DNA of 64,000 bases from Trametopsis cervina (taxonomy: Eukaryota; Basidiomycota; Agaricomycetes; Polyporales; Irpicaceae). Numbering within the stretch: position 1 is the first letter of the stretch; each line of letters begins with the position of its first letter. The notes below the pieces were generated by a model. The model searched no databases, had not been told where the DNA came from, and saw only the letters and a list, made by a program, of their open reading frames with translations. Location: positions 604,589 through 668,588 of the forward strand of contig MU278356.1 of NCBI GenBank assembly GCA_022385755.1. Direction: 5' to 3'. Below are positions 37,167-47,761 of the stretch, piece by piece. Position numbers and translations under genes: made by a program.

Positions 37167-37772
37167 ATGTCGGACAACACATTACCGAGCATCGCAGATA
37201 TTCAATCCGCAGACGAGGATGCCCCTCTTGCCAGCGTTCTGTCAACCTTATTCGAGCCATCTGATGTCCTTCTCACGCATCTCGTGCCCCAATTGAAACA
37301 ACGCATCGCAGTAGCAAACGAGCAACACCTTACCTCTTACTCTCAACTTGTCGATATCGCTTTGGGCATTATCGAAGGATGGGACGAAAGCCTGAGGGCT
37401 GAGTTCATCTCTGGCCATCCTCGCATCGGCGAAGTGAACAATCTCTCGAAGCTCAGCGCACAAGAACAAGCTGCGAAAGCTACGCCTCCCGAAGTCTTAG
37501 CGCGACTTGCTCATCTCAATGCATGCTACGAACACCGATATCCAGGCCTCGTGTACATTACTTTTGTCAATGGGAGAACGCGAACGGCGATCATGCGGGA
37601 GATGGAGGATGCGCTTGGCCTACCGCAGTCATTGGATGCATCTCAGCCTCCTATTGGTAGTTTGTTGGCCATCCCGAAAGGGGATCCGCGATGGTTACAA
37701 GAATTGGAGAGAGCAGTTCAGGATGTTGGCAAGATAGCCAAAAGTCGGATCATTGGACTCGGATTGGCGTAG
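37167..37772 (+). CDS. OHCU decarboxylase (uric acid degradation)
   Basis: 2-oxo-4-hydroxy-4-carboxy-5-ureidoimidazoline decarboxylase makes S-allantoin from the uricase product OHCU, the last step from urate to allantoin. Intronless, 201 codons; the ATG at 37167 gives MSDNTLPSIADIQSADED. Family motifs are FEPSDVLLTHLVPQL, the substrate-binding stretch FISGHPRIGEVNNLSKLSAQ (catalytic His in GHPRIG), and YEHRYPGLVYITFVNGRTRT. In fungi the enzyme is expected in the cytosol or peroxisome; no terminal SKL-type signal is seen (the end is IIGLGLA). It is the only purine-catabolism gene in the window, and its upstream region is dense in GATA sites. Confidence 0.92.
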   Translation: MSDNTLPSIADIQSADEDAPLASVLSTLFEPSDVLLTHLVPQLKQRIAVANEQHLTSYSQLVDIALGIIEGWDESLRAEFISGHPRIGEVNNLSKLSAQEQAAKATPPEVLARLAHLNACYEHRYPGLVYITFVNGRTRTAIMREMEDALGLPQSLDASQPPIGSLLAIPKGDPRWLQELERAVQDVGKIAKSRIIGLGLA

Positions 37773-37994
37773 GGGTGTAGGTGAGTACATTAACTCTTGC
37801 TTTTTCATTTGATACCCACCTGGGATTCACAGAGTCCATCATCTAGCACGGTCTTCTCGCTAGGACTCCCTTCGGCAGCATATACCCCGTTAGAGCTGGG
37901 TACTCTCAAATCGCATTTCTTTAATAAATGAAACAATAACAACACCGCTCCAGGAGTACCGTTGCGGGACAGCCATATACATACACGTCCATCT

Positions 37995-39025
37995 TTAAAT
38001 AGTCTCTGCGCTATTCGTTCGCTCGGCTTTACGCTGTGGGGGACAAGTTCAGGAACGTGTGAAGATGCATGGCATACAACCTTACCCTTAAAGCAGCCTG
38101 TCTGCGTACCTCCCATTCGGGATTAGCCTTCCTCAGTTCTTGAAGCAGAGCGTCGGCCTGTAGCAAGTCGGTTGCCAACGCGAAAGCTCCATGTGCAGAT
38201 TTGTTGGGTATACGAGGAAGTGGTTCAGCCAGCCGTAGCTGCTGCTTCCGGGAATTTAAGTCCTCTTCCAATTGCTTTATACGCTCCCTATACTTCATCT
38301 CGGCCTTCAAGATGTTCTCCTGATATCGTTCTCGTGAAGCACGTATCTCCTCTTCCAACGCTCGTTTCTTCTCCTCATAGTCGTCGGGTGGTCTCTCAGC
38401 CCATTGCTGTTGCAACTTCTCCTGCCGAAGACGTTCGCGCTCTTCCCTCGCTTTGGCCTGCTGCTCCTTCAGGGCACGTAGCCTCTCCTCTTGCCGCAGC
38501 TTACACTGACGATCCCATTCCTCCCGCGTGCGAGCAAGCCTTTCCTGTGTTTCGCTTCTCCTGAGCCGCCCTCGAAGATAATTGAGGCCGTTGTCGTAGA
38601 CCTTGACAGAATCATCACCAGAGGGAATAACGTACGCCGGGAGTACTCACCCTCCGCTTCGCAGGATCGTTCAGGATCTCGAAAGCTTGATGAACCTGTG
38701 TAGACAGTGAGAAAAACAGCCTGAGGTGGTGATGCCTATTTCCCACCTCATGGAACCGTGATTCTGTGAGTCTTCTCTCTTCGTCCGATATGTCAGGGGG
38801 GAGTTTGTCTATGCACAGGTTCCATTATTGGTTGTCTCGTTCGTAAAAAGGTGTACACACCAGGGTGAGTCTCAAGTACTCTACGTTTCCAGGCTTTACG
38901 TACTGAAAATAGCTCAGGTTCAACGGCTTCCACGAACTTTAATCCAGCTGACCGCACTTACGCGCTTCTGGAGGAGCCGTCTGCTCTACACCAAGGATAT
39001 CATAAAGGGATACAGTACTGGCCAT
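37995..39025 (-). CDS. J-domain (DnaJ-type) co-chaperone with coiled coil
   Basis: Hsp70 co-chaperone, assembled from short exons. The ATG at 39025 gives MASTVSLYDILGVEQTAPPE. A GTAAGT intron leads to LRKAWKRRVLETHP, a GTGTGT intron to DKLPPDISDEERRLTESRFHE, and further introns to VHQAFEILNDPAKRR and VYDNGLNYLRGRLRR. The HPD motif is complete (ETHPDK, split by an intron), and helices II and III are typical. Next comes a long charged coiled coil (KLRQEERLRALKEQQAKARE and more) and a C-terminal helical part (LATDLLQADALLQELRK). The end is best modelled with a 52-nt GTAAGG...CACAG intron giving RRKAERTNSAETI and a stop at 37995; without it the protein stops at 38029. The substrate or compartment is unknown. 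Confidence 0.82.
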
Positions 39026-39510
39026 CAGGCCATCAAGAGTGCATGAAGCCTTGTTCGCGCAGAGCTAGGAAGGGATGTTGGGCAGTACAACACTGAAGGT
39101 TGAATTACTGTATCGAACATGCCGAGCTCATTTGCGAGGCGCGTTACCGTCACGTGCTCGCTCTCTGATGACCCTGTCGCGTCGCGGCCTGCCAGCGCTC
39201 GCCGATCGCGTCGAGGGATCTACTTGCCCACTATGGCTAGTTGCATGCTCCTAAAAGCGGTGGATTCACGACGCGAACACTCAGACGGACGACCACGACC
39301 ACGTCAAGGGCGACGTGCGGCAGGTTTTTCCTAGCTCTGCAACACCTGAACGCGTCGGCGTCCCTCGTGGGCCGATTCTACGCGGCGCCGTCGGATATCG
39401 CCCTTAGCGATATTGAATATTGCCACGGCCTCGCTGGCGACTACCTCAACTGCCGCCAACACAACTGAAGGCGAACACCCCCCAGCTCATTGTGTATCAG
39501 GGTCGGACCC
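39026..39510. promoter_or_regulatory. Divergent intergenic region, J-domain gene / HMUDK-chromo gene
   Basis: About 485 bp between divergent start codons, so it contains both promoters. A 71-codon open frame at 39119-39334 and two others overlap here in different frames. None has recognisable motifs or a clear splice into the downstream gene. Confidence 0.4.
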
Positions 39511-40949
39511 ATGGCCAAAATCAAATCAGCTCCCCACCCGTCACTGGCAGCACGGCGAAAGCGGTGGCTTCTGGCTGCTGTCGAAGTACCGGAGCGGCGA
39601 TCCAAGATTGCGGCCAGACCGACTCCTCAGTACGCCGGGATTGATGGTCAACGTTATCCCATTTCCGAGGTGTTTCGCGCCTTCTTCCCATTCGTGGCGG
39701 AACGGCATGCCATCTTCAAGAAGCGGCTTGCTGGAGAGTCTGCGCCGTGGACGGACGACCCTATCTTGGCCAAGTATCCGTTCACGAACGTCTTCCGAGT
39801 CTTGGACCGAAACACGCAGTACATACTGCGCAACGTCATAAGGCAGGGCATTCAGGACCTCAATGAAACATTCTTCAGGGTTTTACTGTTCCGCACGTTC
39901 AACAAGATTGAGACGTGGGAATACCTTGAGGAAGAGTTGGGCCCACTCACATGGAGTTCCTTCGATGTCCGGAAGTACGAAGACGCTCTTGACAACGCAC
40001 CTGGAACAATATATCATGGTGCCTATATCATACCTTCTCCGAATCTGGGCTATGACAGAAACCATCGAAATCATTTGCGGATGATTGAGACGATGATGGC
40101 AGTTGACCGCCTCCCGGAGGAGCTATCCAAGCTTAGGCACCTGAGAGACGTGCACGGACGTATTCAGATGTACCAGAGCATGGGCGACTTCATAGCAATG
40201 CAGTGAGTTTCTCTCCGAATGCCCTATGGTTTGTCCTAATTGGCGTTCTAACCACACTTGACAGACTTGTGCTCGACCTCAACATGATGCCGCAGTATAG
40301 CTGGAGTGAAGACGAATGGGTTGCGCTCGGCCCAGGTTCTCAAGCGTGTCTAGAGAAGATGTTCGGCAAAGAGATTCGAGGACACGAGCTTTCTGCAATT
40401 CGTTTCATTCGTGATAATCAACATTCCTGGTTCACCCACTGCAATATTAGGCCGCATGAGATACCCCGCTTGCACACGTCGAGGCCGGCTGGGCTGACTA
40501 TGGTCGACATCGAGCACGCGCTCTGCGAGTGTGAGAAATACTCGCGCGGCAAGTTCCCTGATATCAAGGGAAAACGCACGAATGTGGGCAAGCGGACGTT
40601 CGTGCCTAGGGGGGATCCTGTTACCGCCGACATACCGGACAACTGGTTGAACACGGCACCTGTTATAGAAGAGGACCTCGTGTGTCCACCGCCTATCGAA
40701 GGTACGGAAGACACCTACGAGGTCTCGCACATAGTCAACGAGAATGGAGATGCCTACCTTATCAGGTGGCTTGGATATGGGCCAGAAGAGGACAGCTGGA
40801 TTCGAGCGGCCGATCTCGGTGAAGGCGCAAGTCGTCTCATCGCCAAGTGGAAGATGACGAAGGCTCGCATTCACGATGGTCTACAGACGCGTGCCGCACC
40901 GGGCCAAAATGTACCGTTGAAAATCAGGAGAGGGCGTATGACTTTGTGA
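39511..40949 (+). CDS. 5-hmdU DNA kinase helical-domain protein with C-terminal chromodomain
   Basis: Probable chromatin-associated nuclear protein of 458 residues. The ATG at 39511 gives MAKIKSAPHPSLAARRKRW, a basic N-terminus. Residues about 85-270 match the helical domain found with phage 5-hydroxymethyl-dUMP DNA kinases and related thymine-hypermodification enzymes: FTNVFRVLDRNTQYILRNVI, FRVLLFRTFNKIETWEYLEE, YHGAYIIPSPNLGY and FIAMQLVLDLNM, then VALGPGSQACLEKMFG. Residues 382-430 form a chromodomain: YEVSHIVNENGDAYLIRWLG, YGPEEDSWI, SRLIAKWK, with cage residues Tyr382, Trp399 and Tyr402 all present. No kinase P-loop is visible, so catalysis, if any, must use the helical domain or a partner. 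One 62-nt intron (40203-40264). The chromodomain resembles those of Ty3-type integrases, so capture from a retroelement is possible. Confidence 0.8.
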
Positions 40950-41087
40950 TTTTACTCATCTGTTGTTGTTGCACATCTCCCATGATATCTGCTGTGTTGG
41001 TAATATTGAACTAATTAGCTGTACTTGCCACTCATGTTGTCGTTCGCTTTACATGTTATCAGGATTAGGATTGTGCTGAAAGATTAA

Positions 41088-43247
41088 CTATGCATAGAGA
41101 GAGCTCAGATCTACAGGAGGTAGCGAGGTTTGGCCCGTTCCTGTAACAGTCCGTCCGTGAGTCACATATCCTGGGGACGTTATTTTGTGTGGCCTTACCT
41201 GCATGGCGTATAACCTGTCTGTCTTTCTCATACCGTCCTGCGTGTTTGTCGCCCCACCACATTGTCATATCCGGGGCCCAGGCGTCAATGAGATTCGCCA
41301 GAGTTTGTATATGGCCGTATGCTGCAGGTAAAGGTCCTCGAGGCTGACGGGTAGCCAGAAGCGTGATTCCCGCACTGAACAGCGCGAATGCGATCATAAG
41401 GTACCAAGCCTTGCAGAACGCGAATTAGGTTAGGAACACCAGTGTTCGTCGATATGGTGCGTGAGCCCACAACGCACCTGAACGGATCGCATAATGACCT
41501 GAAGGGAGCTTTGGGTGCCTCCAGAGCTGGCATTATCACCAAAATATGCAATGGTACCTTTGAGGGAAAGACAGAAGCCGAACATCCAATCTGACATATG
41601 GATACAAATCAACGGGGCTCCTGATATGAACTTGGCGAAAGGTCGCTCACGTAGAAAAGGTTTGGCTAGCTGGAGGGCAACGTTCGGCCAGAATGCAACT
41701 AATGATTTGAGAAAACTGACGGGCTTAGTCCCCTCCTTGGTGATGCTCTTCCTCCAGGTATCCTCGTCACGGAGGACGTTCACAATCAGTTCACAGCAGT
41801 GCAATGCTATGGTCAGCGCTCCTTGCACAACTATAAGCACAAGAAAGCAGATGATCCACGATGTGGCTGGTATATTCCCCGGTCCTTGGAAGCTGGGACC
41901 GAACGTAACCGCGTTCGAGCGGTTACCTGGTATCAATGACCAAGATTCTAGGCCAGGAGTGTTGAAGTTGGAAGTAGACTGAGTGTCGCTGTGCCATGCT
42001 GCTACAACTACACCTCCCCATACGCCGCAAATTACAACAAGCACCCACAGGGAGACGACAATTCGCCGGATGCTGCGATGTGCTTGCCACGCTGAGGGCT
42101 GTATGGAAGACGGTCTCTTCGGAAGGGTTTCTTCGGTTTGAGACAGAGCTCGTGATCCAGGGCTGGTAGTGTCGAGTACGTTGTACATACACCGCCCGGG
42201 GATTCGTACGACCTGTCCGTCGATGAGGACAGCAGCGGTGTTATTCAATGGTGAGGAGCTCCAAGTCAGAACACGAGTGCAGCGGATTCCGGCTATCGCA
42301 ATGGCAGTCTTCAGAACTATTGAGACCCCGAGGACGATAATTGGGATCGCAAATACGCAGATACTGTCCCATTCTTCTTGGTCTGCACAGTCGCTCCCCG
42401 GTGCGCCGTGAGGGCACTGTGTGGCCGAAAAATCAAGAAGCGAGAGTGATATGGCTGCATAGGAAAGGATGAGAAGGAGCGCCATAACGAGATTGAAGAA
42501 TGTGCCGTTAGGATGAAAGCTCCCAATCCCAGGGCCATGGGGGACGGTGAACAGCCGTAGATTGGAATTGAATTTGAGAGCGGATCGTTCTATCGGCCCT
42601 TTAGGTGGCCTAAGGGGATTGCGAGCGACGGTGGCCGTGGCAAGAACAGAACGTTGTGTCACGGAGTGCACGAATCCAATAGCTTCCGTAGCGATAGTAT
42701 TCAAGTTGGTGAATGCAAAGCGAACGAGTTCAGGAATGAACAGTCGGTGGCCGGCATTGGGCAAGATTGCGACAGAGCCTGAGATTATGCTGTACGTCGG
42801 AGGACCACCCGGCCATTCTGGAGGTAATACGACGCGGTATACGTCCGTCCTCAGTGTGGCAATGATGACCCCCGCCACCACGCAAGACAATCCAACTGTC
42901 ATGGCGAATGCAAGCCCAATAGAGGCCAGCAAGCGCGACTGTTCATTGGGCTTGTTGTCAATCTGGGGGCTGCGATGCTCTGCAGGCGTGGGCTCCGGGT
43001 CAAAGGAGTGTTCTCCCAAAGGTTCGAGTGGTATCGAGGCATTGGACTCCAGTAGCCTTTGGTTTATGGCATCGTCATCCGAAGCGGTCATATTCTGTGT
43101 ATCGCGGTTAGTTCTTGCACTGGAAGATAAGATGTCTGCGCAACCTTGGGGCTCCCCCAATCCCAAATTTCTAGTGACCTGCTGCCGGTAGTTGCGTGTC
43201 ACGAATGTCCTCAATCGCTGCGGCAAGCAAGGCTGTGTTGTTAGCAT
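41088..43247 (-). CDS. Large multi-pass membrane protein, unknown family
   Basis: Not recognised. A long first exon (about 605 codons) begins at ATG 43247; a second in-frame ATG at 43091 (MTASDDDAINQRLLES) is the more likely start, because the preceding 52 residues look like 5' leader. Hydrophobic helices are numerous: LLASIGLAFAMTVGLSCVVAG, NLVMALLLILSYAAISLSLL, VFAIPIIVLGVSIVLKTAIA, IVVSLWVLVVICGVWGGVVV, and WIICFLVLIVVQGALTIAL. A GTGCGT intron joins RSVQ to AWYLMIAFALFSAGITLLAT, and a final intron gives the end TGQTSLPPVDLSSLYA at 41088. A large loop with NAGHRLFIPELVRFAF sits outside or in the lumen between helices 1 and 2. Probably a basidiomycete-specific transporter-like or scaffold membrane protein. 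Confidence 0.7.
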
Positions 43248-43862
43248 TGTGTAGAAAGCTAAGTGTCATGTGTCGGAACTCTATCACTTACATCTTAGCG
43301 TCCCATGTTGACCTCATCCAAGCGACGGGGCTAGTGTACAAACTCTCTGATATCCATGCATAGCATGCTTCGAGCTGCTGGTCATACTGACATGAAGTTC
43401 GCCGAGACATATGCAATGTATTCGTGGTGGTGGTACATGGCCAAGGAGATAAGTCGATCAGATCAATGCATCCGCATGTCGGCCCTGCCTTACATAGTTG
43501 CCCAAGAATAATCTCAGTATACACTGACAAACGCAGTATGTTCTAATTTGTGGGCTACTATCAGTACAGGTAAAATCCATTGGCGCAATCAGAGGCGCAC
43601 TAGTACGCAAAAAATACTATAACACATACTAACGAAGGGATCGTATGGATCATCAAACCAAATCAGAAAGAGGAGTTAGGAATGAACGACATCAAGAGGT
43701 ATGAGTACCTTTGAACAGGGTGGAAAAGAAGATCAAAAGAGGCGGACGTGACGGCAGCACAAATTACAAAGCAGCATGCAACGATGGCGAGAGAAACAAA
43801 ACGTATAAATTAACACTTGCAGATCCAGGAATGAGCGGATTCGTAATTGAGAACGACCAAAA
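43248..43862. other. Intergenic, no gene recognised
   Basis: About 615 bp between the 5' end of the membrane-protein gene and the 3' end of the Ubc2/Ste50 gene, both on the minus strand. An 80-codon minus frame at 43288-43530 has no motif support and does not splice cleanly to either gene. Confidence 0.45.
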
Positions 43863-46355
43863 TTAGGCAACGGCCGTTGTTCGAGTTTGAATGATAGGGA
43901 ATGCCGACGACATAGGCGAAACCTGCGCCTGGTGACTGGCAGAGGCGTCGCCAGCGAATCTTGAGTCTCCTTCAAGAGCGGAACCAAACTGGTGAGATGG
44001 GCCACTCGTGCTCGGTGTTGCGGGAGCACCTGCTGTGGGAGGAACTTTCCCAATGAACCACGACTACGAAAGGGCAGAGTCAGTTCCGGCATTTATAAGA
44101 ACACTGACTGAACTCACAGGTACCCAACCACGATCACCGCTTTCTTCTTTTACAGCCTGATCAAAAGCTCATCAGTGAAAGTGTTTCGAGAGCGTGCTGA
44201 CTGCATGCTTACGTATGACCAGTGGTTATATCGTTTGAACACACGCAGACTATCGTCCTTCGCAAGGTCCAGCTCCTCATCGCCCTTCTTTTTGTAATCC
44301 ATGAGAGCAATGCCGGGGAAGCTCGTCGAGAGAATACTAAGTGGCAGGATAGGTGTAGAGCCGGGAAGAGTCGACATGTTCCCCCTCGCGGTCGCTTCGG
44401 CGATTGCTGATGCAACTGGTACGTTTGTTTCAAGTAGACAGCCCGCTGGCACCCAGCCCTGTTTGCTTGTGTCTGGTTCGACAAGGCCCGAGCCAGCGGG
44501 ATCGCGTTGAACAACCCACCAGCCACGCGCCCGTGACAGAATGATGAACGTATCGCCGCTGAGGTAAACTTTAGATGTTGCACAGATGCTTCGGTCAATT
44601 GTATTCACTCACACAACTACATCGAATTCGTCCTCCTGTTCCGCCATGTATGGATAGATGGCCACTGCATATGATACGCCTGTTGATGGCGGAATCTCGC
44701 GGACGTTTGAGGCTGCTGGGCCGTCATGGTCGTTGAGAGTCGTCGAGCTTGCTGTCACCACACTTGCATAGCTTGAATGCGACTTAGAGCTCTCCGCAGC
44801 TTGTCCAAACTCGTCTGCGCGATCCTTGTTGTCGGCGGCGGGGGACATGACAATGTCAGGCCAGCCACCCTGTCCGTTGGCACCTGCAGTGTTGAGTCCG
44901 GGCGCGATGCCGTTGACGCGGCTGTCAACGAGAAGCTTCGGAGGTAACGGTCGTTGATGAGGTTGCGTTTGTCCCTGAGACGCGATTGCAGCACTGGCCA
45001 ATGGCGGTGACTTAACAGAGGAAGTATCTGAGTTGGCTTTGCGAGCTGCCTGTTTCTGTTGGGCAACAGCGATTGGGGACCGTATATCTTTGATGTGCTT
45101 CAGCATAAAGACGGGGTTCTTCTTCGACTCCTTCAGCCGCTGGAATAGGAGCAGTGGTTTCTCGTCGTAACTGAGGCATCGTTCGATGCGATTTCCTGCA
45201 GTAGCGTTGAGTGATATAGATTACGGGTGCTGAAGACAATTATATCACCTGGAGAACCATAACATATGAACATTGCGTAGTTTTGCCAGTCGTCATTATT
45301 GATCTTATATTTCTTCAAGGCTGCTGGTAGAACCTTCCAAGCTGGGTCATCGAGGCTGACTTTGAAGCTCTTCAGATTATCAGAACTATCCTGTCTTGAC
45401 GGTTTGGGAGCATTCTGCACTGGGGGAGCGGTGCTGGTGCTACTATTCGATCCGTATTGCACGGGCTGCGGCTGGGTCCTCTTGTCCGTTGAAGGGAACG
45501 TGGTGGTATTGTTTGTACGGGAACCACTTGCATTAAATTCGTGCTCTGCGCGTTGTGGAGACGACTGCGGACTCTCGATAATGGTCTCGGCAGTTGGTTT
45601 GGTCGGCGACCGTGACGACTTCACGAATGACGCCCACTTGAATGAAGGCGCTCTAGCGACTGGGCTTTCAGCTTCAGGCTTCTGAAACAGTAAGAATAGG
45701 TTGAGGCCAAAAATCAACCAGCGCTCACCTGACGGGGAGCCGTTGAGGATCGCAGACTATTGATATCATCCAGACACGAATGGACCGTCTCGCTCAAACG
45801 TCGGTTTTCGTCTTCAAGCGTTCGTAGTCGTTCGGCTACCGGGGAATAATTCACAGCTAATCAATGGTTTAAGGGGCACCACGTACCTTGTTCGCGTAGC
45901 AGATCGAACATCTTATCGACACTCCGTTGCTCCTGTCGCTCCTCGACCTCGGCTAGAAAGAAACTAAGTCTGAGAATACAATTAGCTTATAAGAGCCTTA
46001 CATGGTGGGACGTAATGGCCTGCTTCAATCGGGATTTGGTGTGCGAGCTTCAGCTGATAGACAGCCTTTAAGATGGCCAAGCGCTGCCCTATGGTCGTAA
46101 TGCCAACCTCCCTAAGGCTCTCCGCATCCATGAGACACAGCACCTCTCCAGAAACACGATGTTCTGCGATGCTCGTCAGTAATGTTAGGATGACAACCAA
46201 TGCTGTGGCAAAGCAGTAACATGGGAAGGAGATGTCCACTTACCGCGAATCTGGTTCTCATATTGAGGCAATCCAAGCGTCGTCAACCACGAGTGCACGT
46301 CGCCTTCATCCCAATCTTGTATGTTTGTTCGTAGTTCTATGGACGAAGCGTCCAT
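43863..46355 (-). CDS. Ubc2/Ste50-type MAPK adaptor (SAM, RA and two SH3 domains)
   Basis: Scaffold linking Ras/Cdc42 signalling to the Ste11-class MAPKKK in mating, filamentation and osmotic response. The ATG at 46355 gives MDASSIELRTNIQDWDEGDV. The SAM domain is DVHSWLTTLGLPQYENQIR, EHRVSGEVLCLMDAESLREV and GITTIGQRLAILKAVYQLKL. A short coiled coil follows (VEERQEQRSVDKMFDLLREQ). The RA domain has DPAWKVLPAALKKYKINNDD, then GNRIERCLSYDEKPLLLFQR. SH3-1 reads YAVAIYPYMAEQEDEFDVVV, GDTFIILSRARGWWVV and GWVPAGCLLE; SH3-2 reads GIALMDYKKKGDEELDLA, YNHWSY, then GDRGWVPSWFIGK. Yeast Ste50 lacks the SH3 pair; its presence matches basidiomycete Ubc2. Key SH3 residues (ALYDY-like, WW, P) are present in both. 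The stop is at 43863. Confidence 0.88.
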
Positions 46356-47761
46356 GGAGACGATGTAGGTTGAGGTAGAGTGGATTCAGCCAGGTTTATG
46401 CGAAGGGTCTAAAGCCAAAGGAGGGTGTGAAATTATGGTCCGAAATAGAGCGCTTTCCGGGATCGAGGTGGTCAGGCGCTCCCCGGGGTCCTCTTGCCTT
46501 CCCAGTGACTTTGTACCAAAAGAGAGAATCATCCTTGAATGCCAACAGCGTACATCCACCGTTACCCATCATCCACGAAAGTCAACTGTCTACATAAATT
46601 ATGAATTTTATCTCCATAGTCTACGAGGACATCCATGGCCTCGCTGGGTCGAGTTCAGTGACAAGGCTAGCAGGACCATCGCCTTTCGAGCTAAGGCCGT
46701 GCAAATGCACTCCACGGTCATGTAAAGTATCAGATGGTGAAGAAATTGGTGATCAGAGGATCTACGACTACTCGCTTCAAGAAGTCATACTCCCGAGCGG
46801 GTCCGGGCTGTCACTCGTGGCCGTGCTCCATAGCGGGCAACGTCACCGTCACCGGTTCCTCCTTCCCTCAACGGAATTTCCCAGTGCTATACGTGCTTCT
46901 GAAACCGCATGTGCTGATCATAAAGCAAGATGTCCGGTCACCTCAAACAAGTACCGCTGGTATGTCCGTTGCTCAGATCTGTGTTGGCGGTGCGCGGTTA
47001 CGGCGCTATAAGTTCAGGACTCTCCAGTACGTGACTGCGCTGAGCCTGTGCAGGAATAAAGTGTTACGCGCCAGACTCACACTGATCTTTTGTTTGGGTA
47101 GCTTTCTGGTAGAAAAACGCTGGACATGGACAGCTGGCTGGGACGTTCTCCTGTATCGCGCCTAAGCGCCTCCCTATTCTTAACATTCTGCAAAGTCCAT
47201 GCGCGCAGTCATTGCTTAGCGGTGGGAAGTTGGAAGCCCAATATAGCGCATGCGGCAGAGGTATTGCCCGTGGGCCCAAACATTTGGGGAACGGTAAGTC
47301 ATCTGGCAAACAAGACTGGAGTTTGTACAAATGATCCAATGGATCTGGTGTGCTTCGAGGCATGATACCAATACACCGCAGCGTCATCTAACAGTCATTC
47401 CTGGTGGAGGTAGGCGGTAGCGCACACCTCAAATGTATATTCGCTCGCTGCAGTACGCAGATTAGTCAAGAAGTGAAAACAATCATTATATGGGTGCTTT
47501 GCACTCGTTTGTTTCTGGAACAGCTACAGCTAGTAGTCATGTCTGTTGCGGATCATCGTCTGCGCAGAATCTTATCAGAGTAGCTCTGCGCCCCGTCGTA
47601 TTGATTTGTAGTCAATCAAGCAATACGGTGACATAGATATAGCATTAGCCTTGGTGTAATCGGAACCATAGCACCTTCCTTTTTGGGACGAATAGTTTAT
47701 GGGCGGCTGTGGAACTTTTCTTTCGTTCACTTGGACCAAACTCACCGTGCACATAGCCTCT
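46356..47761. other. Divergent intergenic region, no gene recognised
   Basis: About 1.4 kb between the divergent Ubc2/Ste50-like and Noc4 genes, with room for two promoters. Open frames of 80-143 codons on both strands (46435-47387) overlap each other, lack family motifs and have no clear exon borders. Confidence 0.5.

Noticed and set aside
39119..39510. Open frames upstream of the HMUDK-chromo gene as possible extra N-terminal exons
   Set aside because: Three frames overlap without clean GT/AG joints, and their Arg/Ser-rich text matches nothing; the ATG at 39511 already gives a sensible N-terminus.
46435..47387. Possible genes in the Ubc2/Noc4 gap (frames of 96-143 codons)
   Set aside because: Frames overlap on both strands, and none shows a conserved motif or intron structure like the neighbours.
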